39,927 nucleotides of DNA from Peptococcaceae bacterium (lineage in GTDB: Bacteria > Bacillota > DSM-521 > Neomoorellales > Neomoorellaceae), in contig DOLC01000100.1 in assembly GCA_003509545.1 (NCBI GenBank), positions 1 through 39,927 of the forward strand, written 5' to 3'. Positions 7,475 to 15,857 of this stretch are shown in pieces (position 1 is the stretch's first letter; every line of letters begins with the position of its first letter). The notes under the pieces were generated by a model that was given only the letters and a program-made list of their open reading frames with translations, was not told the DNA's origin and made no database searches. A program made the translations under genes and the position numbers.

Positions 7475-8481
7475 CCCTCCTTTGGGCCTTAATCGTCTTC
7501 AGCCTCCTCATCGTCGCCCACGAGCTGGGGCACTTCCTGGTGGCCAAAAGAGCCGGCATCAAGGTAGAGGAGTTTGCCATCGGTATGGGCCCCGCCTTGG
7601 TTCAATTCAAGCGGGGAGAGACGGTTTATTCCCTGCGAGCCCTTCCCCTGGGCGGTTTTAACCGCATGGCCGGAATGGAGGGTGACAACCAGGACGACCC
7701 CCGCGGCTTTAACCGGAAGCCGGTGTCGGTCCGCATGGCCGTTATAGCCGCCGGTTCCCTCATGAATTTCCTCCTGGCCGTGGCCCTCTTCATCTTTGTT
7801 TTCATGGTACTGGGGATTCCGGTGGATAAGAATATAATCGGACGCGTGGAGGCCGGCAGGCCGGCGGCCGCGGCTGGCCTCCAACCGGGGGACAGGGTGA
7901 TTTCCATAAACGGCGTGCCGGTGGATAGCTGGACGGACATGGTCCGCGAAATCAACCGCCGGCCTGAGGAGACCCTCATCCTGGAGATCGAGCGGGCAGG
8001 ACAGAGGATGGCCCTTTCCGTGCAGAGCGAGCGCGACCCTAGCACCGGCGTGGGGCTGATTGGTATCCGACCCTCCTGGGAAAGGCAGGGGTTCCTGCGC
8101 TCCCTGCACCTCGGCTTTTCCCAGGCCGTCACCATTACGGCGGCCATAGTAATAAGTATAATCGAGATGATTACGGGAGAGATAGCCCCCGATGTAGTAG
8201 GCCCGGTGGGAATTATCCAGATGGTTGGGGAAGCTGCTTCCTTCGGCCTGGCCAACGTCCTGAGTTTTACCGCTGTTTTGAGCCTTAATCTAGGGCTTAT
8301 CAATCTCCTCCCCATTCCCGCCCTGGACGGCAGCCGGTTGATATTCCTGACGTGGGAGGGTCTGCGGGGCCGGCCCCTGGACCCGTCCAAGGAAAACATA
8401 ATTCACCTCATAGGCTTTGCCTTGCTGATGGGGCTGCTTCTGCTGATAACCTATCGCGATATATTACGCCTTTTCGGCTGA
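7471..8481 (+). CDS. rseP: RseP/RasP-type site-2 zinc metalloprotease
   Basis: An intramembrane protease of the site-2 family that cuts anti-sigma factors, cell-division proteins and leftover signal peptides within the membrane. The first helix carries HELGH (about residues 17-21), the zinc-binding motif. A single PDZ domain occupies roughly residues 110-190 (DKNIIGRVEAGRPAAAAG, then GDRVISINGVPVDSW). The C-terminal helix carries NLLPIPALDGSRL, the second metal-ligand motif with its Asp. The length of 336 aa fits the Gram-positive form. It starts at TTG 7471, overlapping dxr, with GGAAGG upstream. Position between dxr and ispG is conserved in many Clostridia. Confidence 0.95.
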   Translation: MTLLWALIVFSLLIVAHELGHFLVAKRAGIKVEEFAIGMGPALVQFKRGETVYSLRALPLGGFNRMAGMEGDNQDDPRGFNRKPVSVRMAVIAAGSLMNFLLAVALFIFVFMVLGIPVDKNIIGRVEAGRPAAAAGLQPGDRVISINGVPVDSWTDMVREINRRPEETLILEIERAGQRMALSVQSERDPSTGVGLIGIRPSWERQGFLRSLHLGFSQAVTITAAIVISIIEMITGEIAPDVVGPVGIIQMVGEAASFGLANVLSFTAVLSLNLGLINLLPIPALDGSRLIFLTWEGLRGRPLDPSKENIIHLIGFALLMGLLLLITYRDILRLFG

Positions 8482-8491
8482 GGTGAAAGAG

Positions 8492-9580
8492 GTGGAAATC
8501 AGGCGGCGTCCTACGCGGCGCATCTTCGTGGGTAAAGTAGCCGTCGGCGGCGGAGCCCCTATAGTGGTCCAGTCCATGACCAACACCGACTCGCGGGATG
8601 TGGCTTCCACGGTAGAGCAAATTAAGCGCTTGGAGGCAGCGGGCTGTGAGATAGTGCGGGTGGCCGTGCCGGACCGGGAGGCTGCCCGGGCCCTGGGGTC
8701 CATCAAGGCCCAGGTCGATGTACCCCTCATAGCCGATATCCATTTCGATTACCGGCTAGCTTTGGAGGCTCTGGCGGCCGGAGCGGACGGCCTGCGGATA
8801 AACCCCGGCAACATCGGGGGGGTGCGGGCCCTGGAGCAGGTGGCCCGCGAGGCGGCGAAAAGGGGTGTTCCCCTCCGCGTAGGGGTTAATGCCGGCTCCC
8901 TGGAGCGGGAAGTCATGGAAGCCCACGGCGGCATTACCGCCGAGGCCATGGTGGAAAGCGCCTTGCGCTCCATCAGATTGCTGGAAGGCATGGGCTTCTT
9001 TAATATCAAGGTTTCCCTAAAGGCTTCCGAGGTTCCGCTCATGGTAGACGCCTACCGGTTACTGGCCCAAAGAGTTGACTATCCCCTGCACCTGGGCGTT
9101 ACCGAGGCCGGCCCCCTGCTGCCCGGGGCGGTAAAATCGGCCGTGGGACTGGCGATCTTGTTGAGCGAGGGAATAGGAGATACTATCAGGGTGTCCCTAA
9201 CCGGGGACCCCGTACGGGAAGTAGAAGTAGCCTATACGATCCTTCGGTCCCTGGGCTTAAGAAAAAGGGGGGTGGAGATCGTTTCCTGCCCCACCTGCGG
9301 ACGCTGCCAGATCGACCTGGAAGACTTGGTGGCCCGGGTGGAAGAGAAGCTCCAAGGGCTGGAGATCCCCCTCAAGGTGGCCGTTATGGGGTGCGCCGTG
9401 AACGGGCCCGGGGAAGCGCGCCAGGCCGATGTAGGGATAGCCGGCGGGCGGGGGTGGGGTATGGTCTTCCGGGAGGGAGAACCCGTCCGCCGGGTGCCGG
9501 AAGGCCGCCTGCTGGACGCCCTGGAGGAAGAAATCGACAAAATACTGGAGGAACGGGAGGAACACCATGCGCGCCAGTGA
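8492..9580 (+). CDS. ispG: 4-hydroxy-3-methylbut-2-enyl-diphosphate synthase
   Basis: IspG (GcpE) is the iron-sulfur enzyme that reductively opens MEcPP to HMBPP, the penultimate MEP-pathway step, drawing electrons from ferredoxin or flavodoxin. The TIM-barrel part holds IVVQSMTNTDSRD and LRINPGNIGG. The cluster ligands are visible as SCPTCGRC and MGCAVNGPGEA near the C-terminus. The protein has 362 aa if translation begins at GTG 8492, preferred because GAGGTGA lies 5 nt upstream; GTG 8483 overlaps that site. The end overlaps proS by 14 nt. The ferredoxin at 3400 is a candidate donor. Confidence 0.96.
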   Translation: MEIRRRPTRRIFVGKVAVGGGAPIVVQSMTNTDSRDVASTVEQIKRLEAAGCEIVRVAVPDREAARALGSIKAQVDVPLIADIHFDYRLALEALAAGADGLRINPGNIGGVRALEQVAREAAKRGVPLRVGVNAGSLEREVMEAHGGITAEAMVESALRSIRLLEGMGFFNIKVSLKASEVPLMVDAYRLLAQRVDYPLHLGVTEAGPLLPGAVKSAVGLAILLSEGIGDTIRVSLTGDPVREVEVAYTILRSLGLRKRGVEIVSCPTCGRCQIDLEDLVARVEEKLQGLEIPLKVAVMGCAVNGPGEARQADVGIAGGRGWGMVFREGEPVRRVPEGRLLDALEEEIDKILEEREEHHARQ

Positions 9581-11318
9581 ACTCTTCACTCCAACGTTGC
9601 GGGAAACGCCTGCCGAAGCGGAAATAGCCAGCCACCGGCTCTTGCTGCGGGCCGGATTTATCCGCAAGGCCGCGGCCGGAATTTATACGTTTCTTCCTTT
9701 GGGCTGGAGGGTCATCCATAAAATCGAAGGCATTGTCCGCGAAGAAATGGACCGGGCCGGGGGTCAGGAGCTGCTCCTGCCCATCATCCAGCCGGCCGAA
9801 GTCTGGCAGGAGAGCGGTCGCTGGGAACTTTACGGGGAGGAGATGTTCCGCCTTAAGGACCGCCACGGCCGCCCCTTTTGTCTGGGGCCCACCCACGAAG
9901 AGATCATTACGGCCCTGGTGCGGGCCGAGGTGAATTCCTACAAACAGCTTCCCCTCCTCCTGTACCAGATCCAGAACAAATACCGGGATGAGCGCCGGCC
10001 CCGCTTCGGGCTCCTGCGGGGGCGGGAGTTCATCATGAAGGACCTCTATTCCTTCGACCGCGACGAGGCAGGATTGCAGGAAAGCTATAATAAGATGTAT
10101 GTGGCTTATAGCAATGTTTTCCGCCGTTGCGGCCTCAAATTCAGGGCCGTGGAGGCGGATACCGGGGCCATCGGAGGAAATTTCAGCCATGAATTTATGG
10201 TTTTAGCAGACGCTGGCGAGGCCCTGGTGCTCTTCTGTCGCTGTTGCGATTATGCCGCCAACGTAGAGATAGCCCCGGCTTCTCCCCGCCCGGCACCGGC
10301 CGGAGACGACCAACCCCTGGAGCTGGGAAAAGTACATACCCCCGGCCGGCGGACGGTGGAAGAAGTCTGCTCTTATTTAGGCGTTGATCCCCGCCGCCTG
10401 ATAAAAACGATTCTATACGAAGCCGACGGACAACTCGTGGCCGCCCTGGTGCGGGGGGACCGGGAGCTCAATGAGGTAAAGCTGCAGAAGGTGGTGGAAG
10501 CAGCCCGGCTAAACCTGGCGGACCCGGATAGAGTTGAAGAGGCGCTGGGCGTACCGGTTGGCTTTGTGGGTCCCGTGGGACTGGGTAGCGTACCCCTTTA
10601 CGCCGACCTGGAGATCCCCTACCTGGTCAACGGAGTGGCCGGGGCCAACGAAAAGGACTACCACTACGTTAACGTAAACCCGGGCCGGGACTTCGTGCCC
10701 CTCAAAGTGGCAGATCTGCGGCAGGTCGTCGCCGAGGAGCCTTGTCCCCAGTGCGGCGCACCCCTGGAGGAAGCCCGGGGTATTGAGGTGGGTCAGATTT
10801 TCAAACTCGGCACCAAGTACAGCCTCGCCCTGGGCGCCCTGTACAAAGACGACAGGGGCGAGGAACGGCCCATTGTGATGGGGTGCTACGGTATCGGCAT
10901 CAGCCGCACCATGGCCGCCGCCGTGGAGCAGCACCACGATGAGCACGGGATCATCTGGCCGGTGTCCATTGCACCGTATCAAGTGGTTATTATTCCCGCG
11001 GCGGTCCGGGATACTGCCCAGAGGGAAGAGGCGGAAAAAATCTATGCCCAACTCCGGGCGGAAGGCGTCGAGGTAGTCCTGGACGACCGCGATGAGCGGG
11101 CAGGGGTTAAATTCGTGGAGGCAGACCTCATAGGTTACCCCCTGCGCCTTACCGTGGGCAAGAAAACCGTGGCCCAGGGTACAGTGGACTGGAAGTGGCG
11201 TTGGAGCACGGAAGAAAGGGCCGTGCCCCGGGAAGGATTGGCACGGAGGGTCAAGGAGGCCATTAATGCGGCCCTGCAGGAGCCCGGCGGGTTCTACCGG
11301 GGATTTCCCGGAATTTAA
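9567..11318 (+). CDS. proS: prolyl-tRNA synthetase (bacterial type)
   Basis: A class II aminoacyl-tRNA synthetase that charges tRNA-Pro. Motif 1 (KIEGIVREEMDRAGGQELLLP), motif 2 (NKYRDERRPRFGLLRGREF) and motif 3 (CYGIGISRTMAAAVEQ) are all visible. Between motifs 2 and 3, about residues 240-395, is the YbaK-like editing insertion (RRLIKTILYEADGQLVAALV) that clears Ala-tRNA-Pro. The anticodon-binding domain follows (PYQVVIIPAAVRD to the C-terminus). At 583 aa it is of usual size for the editing-competent bacterial form. The ATG lies inside the end of ispG, so translation is probably coupled. Confidence 0.97.
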   Translation: MRASELFTPTLRETPAEAEIASHRLLLRAGFIRKAAAGIYTFLPLGWRVIHKIEGIVREEMDRAGGQELLLPIIQPAEVWQESGRWELYGEEMFRLKDRHGRPFCLGPTHEEIITALVRAEVNSYKQLPLLLYQIQNKYRDERRPRFGLLRGREFIMKDLYSFDRDEAGLQESYNKMYVAYSNVFRRCGLKFRAVEADTGAIGGNFSHEFMVLADAGEALVLFCRCCDYAANVEIAPASPRPAPAGDDQPLELGKVHTPGRRTVEEVCSYLGVDPRRLIKTILYEADGQLVAALVRGDRELNEVKLQKVVEAARLNLADPDRVEEALGVPVGFVGPVGLGSVPLYADLEIPYLVNGVAGANEKDYHYVNVNPGRDFVPLKVADLRQVVAEEPCPQCGAPLEEARGIEVGQIFKLGTKYSLALGALYKDDRGEERPIVMGCYGIGISRTMAAAVEQHHDEHGIIWPVSIAPYQVVIIPAAVRDTAQREEAEKIYAQLRAEGVEVVLDDRDERAGVKFVEADLIGYPLRLTVGKKTVAQGTVDWKWRWSTEERAVPREGLARRVKEAINAALQEPGGFYRGFPGI

Positions 11319-11355
11319 ACTCGGCCGGCGGAGAAGTTCATGGGGGAACAGTTGA

Positions 11356-14300
11356 ATGGCTGTCGACCGGGAGGCGATTGCACGGGTAGAGGTGTTTCGC
11401 CGGCGGGGCGAGTGCCGTATTTGGCTCCGCCGGGGATTGGCACCGGAAGAGGAGCTTAACTGGCAGACTATGTTGGGGGAGGAATTCCCCGGCCTGGATA
11501 TCCGCCTGGAAACCCTGGTCCCAGAAGAGGGGGAAGGGTACCTCGGGTGGGAAGGGGAAATCTTAAAGGAGTTGGCCGCCCGCCTGGGGCCGGGCAGCCG
11601 TGCTTGGCTGGCGGGCGCCCGTTTGGAGAGGAGCGGGGAAAACAGCTGGCACCTTTTCTTGCCCGGGAAGCTGTCCGTGGAGGTGCTGCGCCGGCTGGGA
11701 TGCTCTGCCGTACTGGCCGGGATCCTGGAAGAGGAACTGGGGCAAGAAGTAGCGGTAGAGATCAAAACGGATGAAGAATACTGCCGGGAGCTGTCCCGGG
11801 CTTCCCGGGAGTTGCAGGAGGAACACCTGCAAAAGATATGCCGGCCCGTTGAAGGGCCTGCTCCGGAGGGAAGCCCCGGGGAAGGCGCCGAGGACGAAGA
11901 CGGCGGCGTACTGTTGGGGCATAGAATCAGGGGGCCGGAGCGGGCCCTGGTCGATATACAAGATGAAGAGCGGCAGGTGGTAGTGCGGGGAGAGGTCCTG
12001 AACTTCAGCAGCCGGCAGCTGAAGAGCGGCCGGCTGCTGGTAACCCTCGATATTACCGACCGGACGGACAGCATCACGGTGAAGGCCTTCGTGACCGAAG
12101 GCCCCTTGAGGGAAAAATTTTTGCAGCCGGGACAGTGGGTCCGGGTCCGTGGGGATGTCCAATACGATCTGTACAGTCAGGAACTGGTCCTCCTGGCCCG
12201 GGATATGGAAACGGCCGAGCCCCTCTGCCGGCAGGATTTGGAGCCGGTTAAGAGGGTGGAACTGCACCTGCATACCAAAATGAGCGCCATGGACGGCGTG
12301 GCAGAAGTGGAAGAAGTGGTCAGGTGTGCCGCCCGCTGGCAGCACGGAGCGGTGGCCATAACGGACCACGGAGTGCTCCAGGCCTTTCCGGTGGCGGCCG
12401 AGGCCGGCCGCCGGTACGGAGTCAAGATAATCTACGGCCTGGAAGGATACCTGTTCGACGACGACGGCTCCCCCGACCAGCAGAAACCCTATCATATTGT
12501 AATCCTCGTCAAGGACCGGGAGGGCCTCCTCAACCTTTACCGCCTGGTATCGGCTTCTCACCTCCAGTTTTTTTACCGCAAACCCCGCATCCCCCGCCGC
12601 CTCCTCCAGCAGCATCGTCAGGGTTTGCTGTTGGGCACTGCCTGCGAGGCCGGGGAGCTCATACGCAGTTATCTGTCAGGGGCCGACGAAGAGCGCCTGG
12701 CCGAAATAGCGGCCTTTTACGACTACCTGGAAATCCAACCCCTGGCCAACAATGAGTTTTTGATCCGGGAGGGTAAAGTGCCCGACCGGCGGGCCTTGGA
12801 AGAGATGAACCGCCGTATCGTGGCCCTGGGCAAAAAGCTGGGCAAGCCGGTAGTGGCCACCGGGGACGTCCATTTTGTGGAACCGGAGGACGCCATTTTT
12901 CGCCAGATCCTCCTCCACGGCCAGGGCTACGAAGACGAGATTCAGGCCCCCCTTTATTACCGTACTACAGAGGAAATGCTGGGCGAATTCGCCTATTTGG
13001 GGGAAGAGACCGCCCGGGAGGTGGTAATCGAAAATCCGCGGCTCCTGGCCTCCCAGGTGGAAGACCTCAAACCCATTCCCGACGAGTTCTATCCCCCGGA
13101 GATCCCAGGAGCCGAGGAACAACTGACCGAGATCGTCCTCCGCCGGGCGCGGGAGTGGTACGGCGACCCCCTGCCCCCTGAAGTTGAGGCCCGGCTCGAC
13201 AAGGAACTCAAGGCCATCATCCGGCACGGTTTTGCTGTGCTCTACCTCATCGCCCACAAGTTAGTCAAGAAATCCAACGAAGACGGCTACCTGGTAGGCT
13301 CCCGCGGTTCGGTAGGTTCCTCCCTGGTGGCCACCATGGCCGGAATCACCGAGGTAAATCCGCTACCTCCCCATTACCGGTGCCCCAGCTGCCGCTATAC
13401 CGAGTTCGTCCGGGACGGCACCGCATACTGCGGGGCGGATCTCCCCGACAAGGGCTGCCCCCGGTGCGGAGAAAAGCTGGTTAAGGACGGCCACGACATA
13501 CCTTTCGAGGTTTTTCTGGGGTTCAAGGGGGACAAAGTCCCGGACATCGACCTGAATTTTTCCGGCGAATACCAGGCCCAGGCCCATCGTTATGCCGAGG
13601 AGATGTTCGGCCGGGACCACGTTTTCCGCGCCGGCACCATCGCCACTATAGCCGAGCGGACCGCTTACGGCTTCGTGCAAAAATATCTCGAAGAACATAA
13701 CCTGAAGCTGAGGCAGGCGGAGGTCAACCGCCTGGTGCGCGGCTGTACCGGGGTGAAGCGGACCACCGGCCAGCATCCCGGCGGATTGATGGTGGTACCG
13801 CGGGGAACTGATATACATTTATTTACCCCCCTCCAGCACCCGGCGGACGACCAGTCCAGCACCGTCATTACCACCCACTTCGATTATGAGGCTTTAAGTG
13901 AGAGACTGGTGAAGCTGGACTTGCTGGGCCATGACGATCCCACCGTCATTAAGGTGCTGGAAGACTTGACCGGCGTGCCGGCCCGGGAGATCCCCCTGGA
14001 TGAGATGAAAACCATGTCCCTTTTCTCCAGTGTGGAGGCCTTAGGTGTAAGGCCGGAGGACATAGGCACCCAGGTGGGCACCCTGGGTATTCCCGAATTC
14101 GGGACCCGCTTTGTCCGGCAGATGCTGGAAGAAACCCGGCCCCGTACCTTTGCCGAGTTGGTGCGCATCAGCGGGTTCTCCCACGGGACCGACGTGTGGC
14201 TGAACAACGCCCGGGACCTCATCAGGAGCGGGACCGCCCGTCTCAGCGAGGCCATATCTACCCGGGATGATATTATGAATTATCTCCTTCAGCGGAAAGT

Positions 14301-14961
14301 GCCCCCGGATGTAGCCTTTCGCGTGATGGAAGATGTACGCAAGGGCAAAGGGGTCAAGAAAGAATATGAAGATATCCTTCTCTCGGCCGGAGTGCCGGAA
14401 TGGTTCATACAATCGTGCAAGAAGATCACCTACTTATTCCCCAAAGCCCATGCCGTAGCCTACGTTATGATGGCCTTTCGCATTGCCTATTACAAGGTGT
14501 ACCACCCCGAGGCCTTCTACGCCGCCTTTTTCAGCGTGCGGGCCGAGGAATTCGATGCCGATATCATCTGCCAGGGCCTGGAGCGGGTGCAGGAAGAAAT
14601 CAAAGCCCTGGAGCGCAAGGGGAACGAGGCCAGCGCGCGGGATAAGAACTTCCTGGCCATCCTGGAGGTAGCCCGGGAAATGTTCTGTCGCGGTATTACC
14701 CTAAAGCGCGTGGATCTGGCCAGATCCCACGCCGTCCGGTTCTTGACGGCTCCCGGCCAGCTTCTTCCGCCTTTGGCTTCCCTAGCCGGGGTGGGACGTT
14801 CGGCGGCCGAGGCCATCGACCGGGCCAGGAGGGAAAAGCCCTTTACTTCGGTCGAGGACCTTCAGCGGCGTAGCCGGATAAACCGGTCGGTGCTGGAGGT
14901 TTTGGAGCGCCACGGCTGCCTGGCAGGGCTGCCGGCCACCGACCAGCTGGCGCTATTTTAG
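11356..14961 (+). CDS. polC: DNA polymerase III PolC-type, lacking the exonuclease domain
   Basis: PolC is the Gram-positive replicative polymerase. In order the 1201-aa protein has an N-terminal region, an OB fold (about residues 205-290, QVVVRGEVLNFSSRQL), a PHP domain (VELHLHTKMSAMDG near 300, AITDHG, VATGDVHFV), the palm (GSRGSVGSS), a four-cysteine zinc site (CPSC and CPRC, about 675-715), the catalytic PDIDLNF near 729, TGQHPGG, VKLDLLGHDDPT and the C-terminal QLALF, which resembles a clamp-binding motif. Bacillus PolC is about 1430 aa because a DnaQ-like exonuclease interrupts PHP. Here GLEGYLFDDDGS runs straight into PYHIVILVK and no DxE exonuclease motif is present. The frame is intact, so this is a natural short form rather than a broken gene. 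ATG 11356 follows GGGGGAA. Confidence 0.95.
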   Translation: MAVDREAIARVEVFRRRGECRIWLRRGLAPEEELNWQTMLGEEFPGLDIRLETLVPEEGEGYLGWEGEILKELAARLGPGSRAWLAGARLERSGENSWHLFLPGKLSVEVLRRLGCSAVLAGILEEELGQEVAVEIKTDEEYCRELSRASRELQEEHLQKICRPVEGPAPEGSPGEGAEDEDGGVLLGHRIRGPERALVDIQDEERQVVVRGEVLNFSSRQLKSGRLLVTLDITDRTDSITVKAFVTEGPLREKFLQPGQWVRVRGDVQYDLYSQELVLLARDMETAEPLCRQDLEPVKRVELHLHTKMSAMDGVAEVEEVVRCAARWQHGAVAITDHGVLQAFPVAAEAGRRYGVKIIYGLEGYLFDDDGSPDQQKPYHIVILVKDREGLLNLYRLVSASHLQFFYRKPRIPRRLLQQHRQGLLLGTACEAGELIRSYLSGADEERLAEIAAFYDYLEIQPLANNEFLIREGKVPDRRALEEMNRRIVALGKKLGKPVVATGDVHFVEPEDAIFRQILLHGQGYEDEIQAPLYYRTTEEMLGEFAYLGEETAREVVIENPRLLASQVEDLKPIPDEFYPPEIPGAEEQLTEIVLRRAREWYGDPLPPEVEARLDKELKAIIRHGFAVLYLIAHKLVKKSNEDGYLVGSRGSVGSSLVATMAGITEVNPLPPHYRCPSCRYTEFVRDGTAYCGADLPDKGCPRCGEKLVKDGHDIPFEVFLGFKGDKVPDIDLNFSGEYQAQAHRYAEEMFGRDHVFRAGTIATIAERTAYGFVQKYLEEHNLKLRQAEVNRLVRGCTGVKRTTGQHPGGLMVVPRGTDIHLFTPLQHPADDQSSTVITTHFDYEALSERLVKLDLLGHDDPTVIKVLEDLTGVPAREIPLDEMKTMSLFSSVEALGVRPEDIGTQVGTLGIPEFGTRFVRQMLEETRPRTFAELVRISGFSHGTDVWLNNARDLIRSGTARLSEAISTRDDIMNYLLQRKVPPDVAFRVMEDVRKGKGVKKEYEDILLSAGVPEWFIQSCKKITYLFPKAHAVAYVMMAFRIAYYKVYHPEAFYAAFFSVRAEEFDADIICQGLERVQEEIKALERKGNEASARDKNFLAILEVAREMFCRGITLKRVDLARSHAVRFLTAPGQLLPPLASLAGVGRSAAEAIDRARREKPFTSVEDLQRRSRINRSVLEVLERHGCLAGLPATDQLALF

Positions 14962-14998
14962 AGGAGCCAACTGAGTTATCCCCACTTTTTGCAGAGCA

Positions 14999-15214
14999 GG
15001 CCTGCTTGGGCTTGGAAGCGAGCGAACAAGCTTTGGCGGCTAGCCCAGGCTTTAAGCTTGGCGAAAGGCTTAAGAAGGGCCCGAGGCCATGTATCCTTGC
15101 GGCCGGCAACTGAGGCAGGATGCTTAAATCCTGCCGGGAAGCCTGTCGGAGCCTTGAGCCAAGCAAAAGTCCTGCCCGCGAGGGAGGCCTTTGCGAGCGA
15201 AAGCCAAGCAGGCC
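14999..15214 (+). ncRNA. structured repeat element, copy 2 (candidate RNA)
   Basis: The terminal stem is GGCCTGCTTGGGCTT (14999-15013) with AAGCCAAGCAGGCC (15201-15214), one bulge. A further near-complementary pair lies outside it (14980-14989 CCCCACTTTT with 15221-15230 AAAACTGGGG, one mismatch). Blocks shared with copy 1 in the same order are GCGAGCGA (15018), TTGGCGAA (15058), CCGAGG (15081), GGCCGGC (15101), CTGAGGCAGGATGCTTAA (15110), GCCGGGAA (15133), a GAGCC-rich block (15149-15160), CCGCGAGG (15177) and GCGAGCGAAA (15193). Internal CCGGCA (15103-15108) pairs with TGCCGG (15132-15137), where copy 1 has CCGGCCT with AGGCCGG. It sits between the end of polC and the rimP promoter, with no open frame of its own that looks coding. 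Confidence 0.65.
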
Positions 15215-15250
15215 GGGATCAAAACTGGGGTTAAGTCAAAGGAGCAAGGG

Positions 15251-15279
15251 TTGCATGGCCTTGAAGGCTGTGTTATACT
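15251..15279 (+). promoter_or_regulatory. sigma-A promoter for the rimP-nusA-infB operon
   Basis: TTGCAT (15251-15256), a 17-nt spacer and TATACT (15274-15279), with TG one base before the -10 box (extended -10). Transcription would begin near 15286 and yield a leader of about 90 nt before rimP. Confidence 0.8.
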
Positions 15280-15329
15280 AAATCTAGGTTTTTTTACTTC
15301 GTGTTCGGCGAAGGAGAAGGCCTTAGTGT

Positions 15330-15357
15330 AAAAGAGTGGGTGTCTACCCACTCTTTT
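15330..15357 (+). terminator. attenuator-like hairpin in the rimP leader
   Basis: A perfect 12-bp stem (AAAAGAGTGGGT, 15330-15341, with ACCCACTCTTTT, 15346-15357) with a GTCT loop lies between the promoter and the rimP ribosome site. The T-run forms part of the 3' arm and is followed by ATCTT. Placed inside the operon's own leader, it should stop some transcripts unless prevented, which fits attenuation of a nusA operon. Confidence 0.65.
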
Positions 15358-15376
15358 ATCTTGAGGAGGGAAGGCG

Positions 15377-15844
15377 TTGAGCAAGATTGTCTCGGCCGTG
15401 CAGAGCCTGGTAGAGCCCATAATTGAGGCCATGGGTTATGAGCTGGTAGACATAGAGTACTGCCGCGAGGGCCGGCGTTACTTCCTGCGGTTATACATCG
15501 ACAGCCCGGCAGGCATTTCCCTGGACGACTGTGAAAGGGTCAGCCGGGCCGTAGAAGTGGAACTCGACCGCGAGGATCCCATTCCCCACAGCTACTATCT
15601 GGAAGTGTCTTCGCCTGGGGTGGAGCGGCCCTTAAAAAAAGACGCCGACTTCGAGCGTTTCAGGGGGCGCAAAGTCACCCTGCGAACCTACGCACCCGTG
15701 GAGGGGCGGCGCAGGTTCGAAGGGCAGTTGCTGGGGCTGGAAGGTGAAAGGATTCACATCCTGACACCGGCGGGGGAGGAATTAAGTATTCCGCGCCGGG
15801 ACATATCCAGCGCCAGGCTGAAGTACGAACCCGGGGAGGAGTGA
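15377..15844 (+). CDS. rimP: ribosome maturation factor RimP
   Basis: RimP binds the 30S subunit and assists its late maturation. The 155-aa protein has the N-terminal alpha/beta domain (VEPIIEAMGYELVDIEYCREGRRYFLRLYID), the diagnostic SSPGVERPLKKDADF and a C-terminal SH3-like barrel ending near SIPRRDISSARLKYE. It begins at TTG 15377, with GGAGGG 7 nt upstream. It is first in the conserved rimP-nusA-rnpM-ylxQ-infB-rbfA order and is followed 13 nt later by nusA. Confidence 0.95.
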   Translation: MSKIVSAVQSLVEPIIEAMGYELVDIEYCREGRRYFLRLYIDSPAGISLDDCERVSRAVEVELDREDPIPHSYYLEVSSPGVERPLKKDADFERFRGRKVTLRTYAPVEGRRRFEGQLLGLEGERIHILTPAGEELSIPRRDISSARLKYEPGEE

Positions 15845-15857
15845 GGTGGATTTAAGA

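Noticed and set aside
10509..12077. 522-codon antisense open frame over proS-polC
   Set aside because: Serine/arginine-rich mirror frame with no domain; both + strand genes are certain.
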